Below, in pieces: positions 59,074-64,000 of a stretch of DNA of 64,000 bases. Source of the stretch: Desemzia sp. RIT 804 (GTDB lineage Bacteria; Bacillota; Bacilli; Lactobacillales; Carnobacteriaceae). The notes below the pieces were generated by a model, which saw nothing but the letters and a program-made list of their open reading frames with translations, was not told the DNA's origin and searched no databases. The DNA lies in assembly GCF_016892605.1 (NCBI RefSeq), contig NZ_JAFEMV010000002.1, forward strand, positions 310,001 to 374,000, read 5' to 3'. The translations under genes were made by a program, and so were the position numbers. Within the stretch, counting starts at the first letter, position 1; every line of letters begins with the position of its first letter.

Positions 59074-59316
59074 TGATATGCTTGCCCCCTGATTTTGAAA
59101 GTTTCGCATAATTGTAACAGATATTGAGTCTTATTTATAGCTTTTACTATCGTTTGTGAGGAAAATCTTTAAAAAAACTTAATGAGTTTTAGTGAAGCTT
59201 ACCTACCACAATTCTTGAATATCCTGTACTATTAAGAGCGGGAATGCGCGTACAGATAACCATTTAGATTTTTTAGAGGTCTATTTTAAACTTTTTTATA
59301 GAACAGGAGGGGGAAA

Positions 59317-59565
59317 ATGGAAGAAAAAAAGCAATACATTGAGATATGGGGAGACGTTGTAGAGATTCATGATTTAGTTCGTTCCATTGTTATCTCTGCC
59401 ATTTCAACGATGGGACTATATTTTTTAGCACCTTCGGGAAATAGGACGTTGCAATTATTTTTCGGTTTAGCAGGAGCGAGCATCGGCTTTATCATTTCAG
59501 GGTTACTAACTAAACCAAAACGTATTATTGATTCCGAAGATACTAAACATCATCACACGGGTTAG
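59317..59565 (+). CDS. Small two-helix membrane protein preceding the TctA-like gene
   Basis: An 82-residue protein starting MEEKKQYIEIWGDVVEIHD, with hydrophobic segments at about 22-40 and 47-66, then a polar His-rich tail. A strong AGGAGGGGG lies upstream. It ends 11 bases before the TctA-like gene. TctA carriers normally need a small membrane subunit, TctB, so this may be its much reduced equivalent. I do not recognise it by sequence. Confidence 0.65.
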   Translation: MEEKKQYIEIWGDVVEIHDLVRSIVISAISTMGLYFLAPSGNRTLQLFFGLAGASIGFIISGLLTKPKRIIDSEDTKHHHTG

Positions 59566-59576
59566 GAGATACCTTC

Positions 59577-60935
59577 ATGGATTTTTTATTGCTTATTCAA
59601 ATGTTCTTTGCTGCCTTAAGCGCAGTCGTTTTATATACTTTTATTGGTTTTATACCGGGCACAGATGAAACTTCTGTTCTAATGCCCATATCACTCGCTC
59701 TTATACTTTCTGGCGCTGATCCAATGATCGTCTTAACTTTCTTTGTAGCAGCGTTTATTACGTTAAATTTAACCAATTTGATGCCCACTGCATTAGTTGG
59801 TTTGCCTGGCGGAGTATTATCTGCTCCTATGATCGATCACGCTATTTATTTGAAAAATAAAGGAAAATCAGCTGTTACGGTTAAAAAAATGGCTGCTGGT
59901 GCATTAATTGGAACAGTCATCTCGATCCCTGTTTCTTTTTTACTGGCTAATTTATTGATTCCATTTGCGGAAGCCATTCAACCTTATGCTTCACTTTTAT
60001 TTGTTATCGGGGCTGTTTTCCTATCCTTGATCAGCAAACACAAACTGCTCTCTTTAATCAGTATTATTCCTTTGGCTATCCTTTTCCAGAGCTTGCGTCA
60101 TTTATATTGGAGTACTGGAGTCGTTCCGGAAGGGACTAACATCACCACTTCTTTCTTTCTAGGAATCACCATCGGCCCGTTGATCATCTCTTTATTGCAG
60201 TTATTGAATAAAGAAAGCCAATCAAAAGTGCTGACAGAAAGTTACAAAAAAATCGTGATTCCAAAAGATTTGGGTAAAGAGAAAACCTTGAATCCTTTCA
60301 AAATTTTATCCCGAAAAGAATTAAAAGCTGCTTCATTCTCTTCATTGATATCAAATATTTTCTTTGTATTAAGCCCAGTAGGATTGATCTTACTATTTGG
60401 AGAAACTGTTTCAAATCGAATCAAAGACCCAGATGAAAAAGCGACTACAACTATTACTACTATGAGTGCATTGGCTCAATCTACTTATATTTCGGGGATC
60501 ATCATTCCTTTAGTAGCCTTAGGTATTCCTTTGTCTCCCACCTCTATTGGTCCTGGGAGTGCTTTATTTAATGCTCCTCCTGTTTACACAGTGGAAAATA
60601 ATTTATTCCATATTTTGTCTACAGGCGAAAAAGCTATTGCCATTATCTTAGGAGCAGTCGTAGCTTCAGTATTGAGTTATGTTATTATTAACAAGTATGC
60701 AGGAAAGATTTCCACTTTTGTATTAGAAAAAATTCCGCATGAAGCCATACTTGGTTTGTTTATTTCCTTCATTCTATTGCTTTCTTATATGGATGCAGGA
60801 TTGATCAATATATTCGGCGTTTTGCTCATCGGAATCACGAGTGGAACTTTAAATAAAATGGGAGTTAATTATGGTATTCAGTTTATGACGTTATATGCTG
60901 CACCTTATATCGTTCAACTGTTAACGTCCCTTTAA
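59577..60935 (+). CDS. TctA-family (tripartite tricarboxylate transporter) permease
   Basis: A 452-residue protein with about 11-12 membrane segments. It has the TctA features IGFIPGTDETSVLMPISLAL near the start, NLMPTALVGLPGGVLSAPM (about 66-84) and ALGIPLSPTSIGPGSALF (about 312-329). In proteobacteria TctA works with TctB and a periplasmic TctC to import citrate-like acids. No TctC gene is visible; a short membrane protein precedes it. Substrate unknown. It leads into the mevalonate genes after 43 bases and may share a transcript with them. Confidence 0.8.
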   Translation: MDFLLLIQMFFAALSAVVLYTFIGFIPGTDETSVLMPISLALILSGADPMIVLTFFVAAFITLNLTNLMPTALVGLPGGVLSAPMIDHAIYLKNKGKSAVTVKKMAAGALIGTVISIPVSFLLANLLIPFAEAIQPYASLLFVIGAVFLSLISKHKLLSLISIIPLAILFQSLRHLYWSTGVVPEGTNITTSFFLGITIGPLIISLLQLLNKESQSKVLTESYKKIVIPKDLGKEKTLNPFKILSRKELKAASFSSLISNIFFVLSPVGLILLFGETVSNRIKDPDEKATTTITTMSALAQSTYISGIIIPLVALGIPLSPTSIGPGSALFNAPPVYTVENNLFHILSTGEKAIAIILGAVVASVLSYVIINKYAGKISTFVLEKIPHEAILGLFISFILLLSYMDAGLINIFGVLLIGITSGTLNKMGVNYGIQFMTLYAAPYIVQLLTSL

Positions 60936-60978
60936 TCAAAAACATTCATGAAATCAACACATTAAGGAGTATGTATCC

Positions 60979-61932
60979 ATGCACACAGCACATAACCAAG
61001 CTATTGGAGAAGCTACAGGTAAAATCATTTTAATGGGAGAACATGCAGTGGTTTATGGAGAACCCTCATTAGCTATCCCGTTTCCCAAAGCAACTATTCA
61101 AACGACAGTCACTCAATCTACAGGACCAGTTACAGTGGATTGCATCTATCACAAAGGTCTGTTATCAACAGCACCAGAGCATTTAGCTAACTTAGTCACT
61201 GTCGTTGATGTCAGTTTAAAAGCTTTGAAACAAGAATTGAAAAATTTTTCGTTGCATATTATCAGTTCCATTCCGGCAGAACGCGGCATGGGCTCTAGTG
61301 CAGCAGTAGCTGTAGCTACTGTTCGCGCACTTTACAATTATTTTGACGAACCTTTGTCACACGACCAATTACTTGAATTAGTCAATGTTTCTGAAGTGAT
61401 CGCTCATGGAAATACAAGCGGTTTAGATGCAGCTATGACTAGCGGAGAAACCCCGTTGTATTACATCAAAGGCCAACCTTTCGTTCCTTTTTCATTATCG
61501 ATCGATGCTTACTTAGTAGTTGGTGATACTGGAGTCAAAGGACAAACCAGAGAAGCTGTCGGAAGTATCGCTGCTTTAATGAAGAGCAATCCTAAAGAAA
61601 CTTCTCAAGATATCCATCGATTGGGCGAGTTGGCCGATAAAGCAAAAATCGCTATCGAACACAATCAGCCAGTGGAACTAGGTAAATTGATGCACCAAGC
61701 ACATTTGATTTTAACTAAACTCGGTGTCAGTAACGAACAATTGAATCACCTGGTTGAAGCAGCTTTAAATGCGGGAGCTTTAGGCGCCAAATTAACCGGT
61801 GGCGGTCGCGGTGGTTGTATGATCGCTTTAGCTGAAAACGAAGCTGCCGCTCGAGAAATAGCTCATGCGTTAAGTGATACAGGAACATCCAACACTTGGG
61901 TCTACCATTTAGGAGGTGGATCTATTGAGTAA
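60979..61932 (+). CDS. mvk: Mevalonate kinase
   Basis: A 317-residue GHMP kinase: GKIILMGEHAVVYGEPSLA at the start, the ATP loop ERGMGSSAAVAVATVRA (about 102-118) and C-terminal KLTGGGRGGCMIAL. It phosphorylates mevalonate in the route to isopentenyl diphosphate. TTAAGGAG precedes ATG. Its stop overlaps the start of mvaD. Confidence 0.95.
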   Translation: MHTAHNQAIGEATGKIILMGEHAVVYGEPSLAIPFPKATIQTTVTQSTGPVTVDCIYHKGLLSTAPEHLANLVTVVDVSLKALKQELKNFSLHIISSIPAERGMGSSAAVAVATVRALYNYFDEPLSHDQLLELVNVSEVIAHGNTSGLDAAMTSGETPLYYIKGQPFVPFSLSIDAYLVVGDTGVKGQTREAVGSIAALMKSNPKETSQDIHRLGELADKAKIAIEHNQPVELGKLMHQAHLILTKLGVSNEQLNHLVEAALNAGALGAKLTGGGRGGCMIALAENEAAAREIAHALSDTGTSNTWVYHLGGGSIE

Positions 61933-62902
61933 CGAGAAAAAAGTACGTGCCTATACAAATATTGCTTTGATCAAATATTGGGGCAAGCGCAATGAAGAAT
62001 TATTTTTGCCCATGAATAGCAGTCTTTCACTAACATTAGATTCTTTTTATACGGAGACTTCCGTGTCATTTGACAGTAGTGTGTCAGAGGACATTTTTTA
62101 TTTAAATGATACTTTTCAAGATACTAAAGCAACAGAAAAAGTCAGTCGTTTTCTAGATTTGTTCCGCGAAGAAGCTGGTATCAAACTGCCTGCTATTGTA
62201 AAAAGCACTAATTTTGTACCCACTGCTGCAGGACTAGCTTCCTCTGCTTCAGGGATGGCCGCTTTAGCTGGTGCCGCTAACTTAGCAAGCGGATTGAATT
62301 TGGATAAAACCACCCTGTCTACTTATGCCAGAAGAGGTTCAGGTTCAGCTACTCGCAGTATATTCGGCGGTTTTGTAGAATGGCAAATGGGAACGAACAA
62401 CGCAGATTCATGTGCCTTGAAAGTCGACGATGCTTCATGGGATATCGGAATGGTCACTGTCGTGGTCAATGACAAACAAAAGGCTGTTTCTAGTCGTGTT
62501 GGAATGAAAAACACAGTGGCTACTTCTCCTTTTTACCCAAGTTGGTTAGAATCGACAGCTGTTGATTTGAGAAATATCAAGTCCGCTATTTTGAAAAAAG
62601 ATTTTGAACAAGTCGGCGAAATCACAGAAAGCAATGGGATGAAAATGCACGCTACTATGTTAGGTGCTAACCCTCCTCTTTCTTATTGGGAACCGGACAG
62701 CGTTCGCGCTATGCAAGCAGTTAGAGATTTGCGTCAATCCGGTATTCCTTGTTATTTCACTATGGATGCTGGTCCGAATGTCAAAGTATTGTGCCGTTTG
62801 TCGGATGGACAAAAAATCAAAGACTACTTAAGCAACATTTTCAATCCAACACAATTGATCATTTCAGGACCTGGGAAAGATATCGAAGAAATTACAGACT
62901 AA
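61925..62902 (+). CDS. mvaD: Diphosphomevalonate decarboxylase
   Basis: A 325-residue GHMP-family enzyme: KVRAYTNIALIKYWGKRNEE at the start, ASSASGMAALAGAANLASG, SGSATRSIFGGFVEW and a C-terminal MDAGPNVKVLC. It converts diphosphomevalonate to isopentenyl diphosphate with ATP. The start is TTG 61925 (AGGAGG 8 bases upstream) inside the end of mvk, so the two are translationally coupled. Confidence 0.95.
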   Translation: MSNEKKVRAYTNIALIKYWGKRNEELFLPMNSSLSLTLDSFYTETSVSFDSSVSEDIFYLNDTFQDTKATEKVSRFLDLFREEAGIKLPAIVKSTNFVPTAAGLASSASGMAALAGAANLASGLNLDKTTLSTYARRGSGSATRSIFGGFVEWQMGTNNADSCALKVDDASWDIGMVTVVVNDKQKAVSSRVGMKNTVATSPFYPSWLESTAVDLRNIKSAILKKDFEQVGEITESNGMKMHATMLGANPPLSYWEPDSVRAMQAVRDLRQSGIPCYFTMDAGPNVKVLCRLSDGQKIKDYLSNIFNPTQLIISGPGKDIEEITD

Positions 62903-62927
62903 AAAGTATTTTTAAGGAGTGTCGTAT

Positions 62928-64000
62928 ATGATTACAGCTTCTGCACCTGGAAAGTTATATATCGCAGGAGAATATGCTGTTGTAGAACCTGGACACCCTG
63001 CCATTTTAGTGGCAGTAGACCAGTTCATTACTGTTTCCCTTGAAGCAACGACAGATATGGGAACTATTTTATCTAAACAATACGGGAATTTGCCAGTAAC
63101 TTGGAAAAGAGAGAATGATCGTCTGGTATTAGACAAGCGAGAAAACCCATTTCATTATATACTGGCTGCTATAGAAGTTACTGAAAGTTATGTGAAATCT
63201 TTTGGGAAAGAACTTTCTTTTTACCACTTGTCTGTAGATAGTGAGTTAGACAGTTCAAATGGCCGCAAATATGGTCTAGGATCCAGTGCTGCCGTAACGG
63301 TCGCGACCGTAAAAGGGATTTTACGTTTTTACGGCTTGCAGCATGAGACAAATGAAACGATTTTCAAATTAGCTGCTTTAGCCCATTTGTCTGTTAAAAG
63401 CAATGGTTCTTGCGGTGATGTAGCCGCTAGCGTTTTTGGTGGATGGTTGGCCTTTACGACGTTCGATCCTAAATGGGTACTTGAAAAGCAACAGCAATTC
63501 CCGGTTCGAGAAGTGATTGAATCAGACTGGCCGTATTTGTCATTTAAACCTCTGACTCCTCCAACAGAACTGCGTTTACTGATTGGTTGGACTGGATCTC
63601 CAGCATCTACTTCTCATTTAGTAGATGAAGTAACAAATAAACGTACTCAAGATACTTTAGCCTATGATGAATTCTTAAAAGCCAGCGCAATATGTGTCCA
63701 AGAAATGATTCATGGCTTTGAGGCAAAGGACATTCCTAAAATTCAAAGTGAAATCCGTCGCAATCGATCCTTATTGAAAAAGATGAGTCAATCGACCGGT
63801 GTTGTCATTGAGACCTCTGCACTGACTCATTTATGCAAGCTCGCTGAAAAATTTAATGGAGCAGCTAAATCTTCAGGAGCTGGTGGCGGTGATTGCGGAA
63901 TCGTGATATTTGACCGTAGAGATGGTGTTCTTTCTTTAATGACAGCTTGGGAAGAACAAGGCATCACTAATTTGCCCTTACATGTATACACTAAAAACTG
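62928..64000 (+). CDS. Phosphomevalonate kinase, cut by the window end
   Basis: The 357 codons visible (ATG 62928, TAAGGAG upstream) are nearly the full length of the family. Motifs are APGKLYIAGEYAVVEPGHPA at the start, the ATP loop YGLGSSAAVTVATVKG and the C-terminal GAAKSSGAGGGDCGIV. It phosphorylates mevalonate-5-phosphate, the middle step between mvk and mvaD. The order mvk-mvaD-mvaK2 is that of Gram-positive cocci, where an isopentenyl diphosphate isomerase gene often follows. Confidence 0.95.
   Translation, partial: MITASAPGKLYIAGEYAVVEPGHPAILVAVDQFITVSLEATTDMGTILSKQYGNLPVTWKRENDRLVLDKRENPFHYILAAIEVTESYVKSFGKELSFYHLSVDSELDSSNGRKYGLGSSAAVTVATVKGILRFYGLQHETNETIFKLAALAHLSVKSNGSCGDVAASVFGGWLAFTTFDPKWVLEKQQQFPVREVIESDWPYLSFKPLTPPTELRLLIGWTGSPASTSHLVDEVTNKRTQDTLAYDEFLKASAICVQEMIHGFEAKDIPKIQSEIRRNRSLLKKMSQSTGVVIETSALTHLCKLAEKFNGAAKSSGAGGGDCGIVIFDRRDGVLSLMTAWEEQGITNLPLHVYTKN

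Overview
The window reads as chromosomal DNA of a low-GC Gram-positive bacterium of the order Lactobacillales, most likely Carnobacterium or a near relative. This is inferred from the gene set: a mevalonate-pathway cluster, fructose and beta-glucoside PTS operons, glutathione reductase, a CsbB/GtrA/YfhO glycosylation set, frequent TTG starts and strong AGGAGG-type ribosome binding sites. No rRNA, tRNA or CRISPR array was recognised.

Layout. 1-7.4 kb: a P-type cation ATPase cut by the window edge, a purine permease (pbuG) behind a purine riboswitch and a PurBox promoter, glutathione reductase with an unusual hairpin-rich 3' region, and a GT8 glycosyltransferase. 7.6-13.5 kb: a split chromate transporter, the fruR-fruK-fruA operon and mgtC. 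13.5-22.4 kb: yfhO/gtrA/csbB, corA, a TetR-controlled ABC transporter and a small membrane-protein locus with a frameshift. 22.5-26.2 kb: truA, then DUF969-DUF979-pcp interrupted by a hairpin array with a constant linker. 27.1-33.1 kb: a licT-bglP-bglA-bglA operon with two RAT antiterminators. 33.2-45.3 kb: mixed small genes, an ABC-F ATPase behind an attenuator, a divergent Mur ligase, ndk, AraC and DHFR-like genes, and several decayed genes.

45.5-56.4 kb looks like a graveyard of two tandem integrative elements at the 3' end of guaA. Three copies of an 11-bp core (TATTCCCACTC) sit at 45551, 50642 and 56406, and a broken tyrosine recombinase lies beside each of the two distal copies. Cargo of the left element is an intact four-gene operon (YbaK deacylase, MarR, ornithine-cyclodeaminase-like, threonine-dehydratase-like). 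Cargo of the right element is a MarR/ABC exporter operon and an M-box riboswitch in front of a wrecked mgtE. Remnants of gap, a response regulator and an unknown gene mark deletion junctions.

56.4-64 kb: guaA, coaA, a TctA-like transporter with a small partner, and mevalonate kinase, diphosphomevalonate decarboxylase and phosphomevalonate kinase (the last cut by the window end). All coordinates and motifs were read by eye; family assignments are from recognised motifs, not from database searches.
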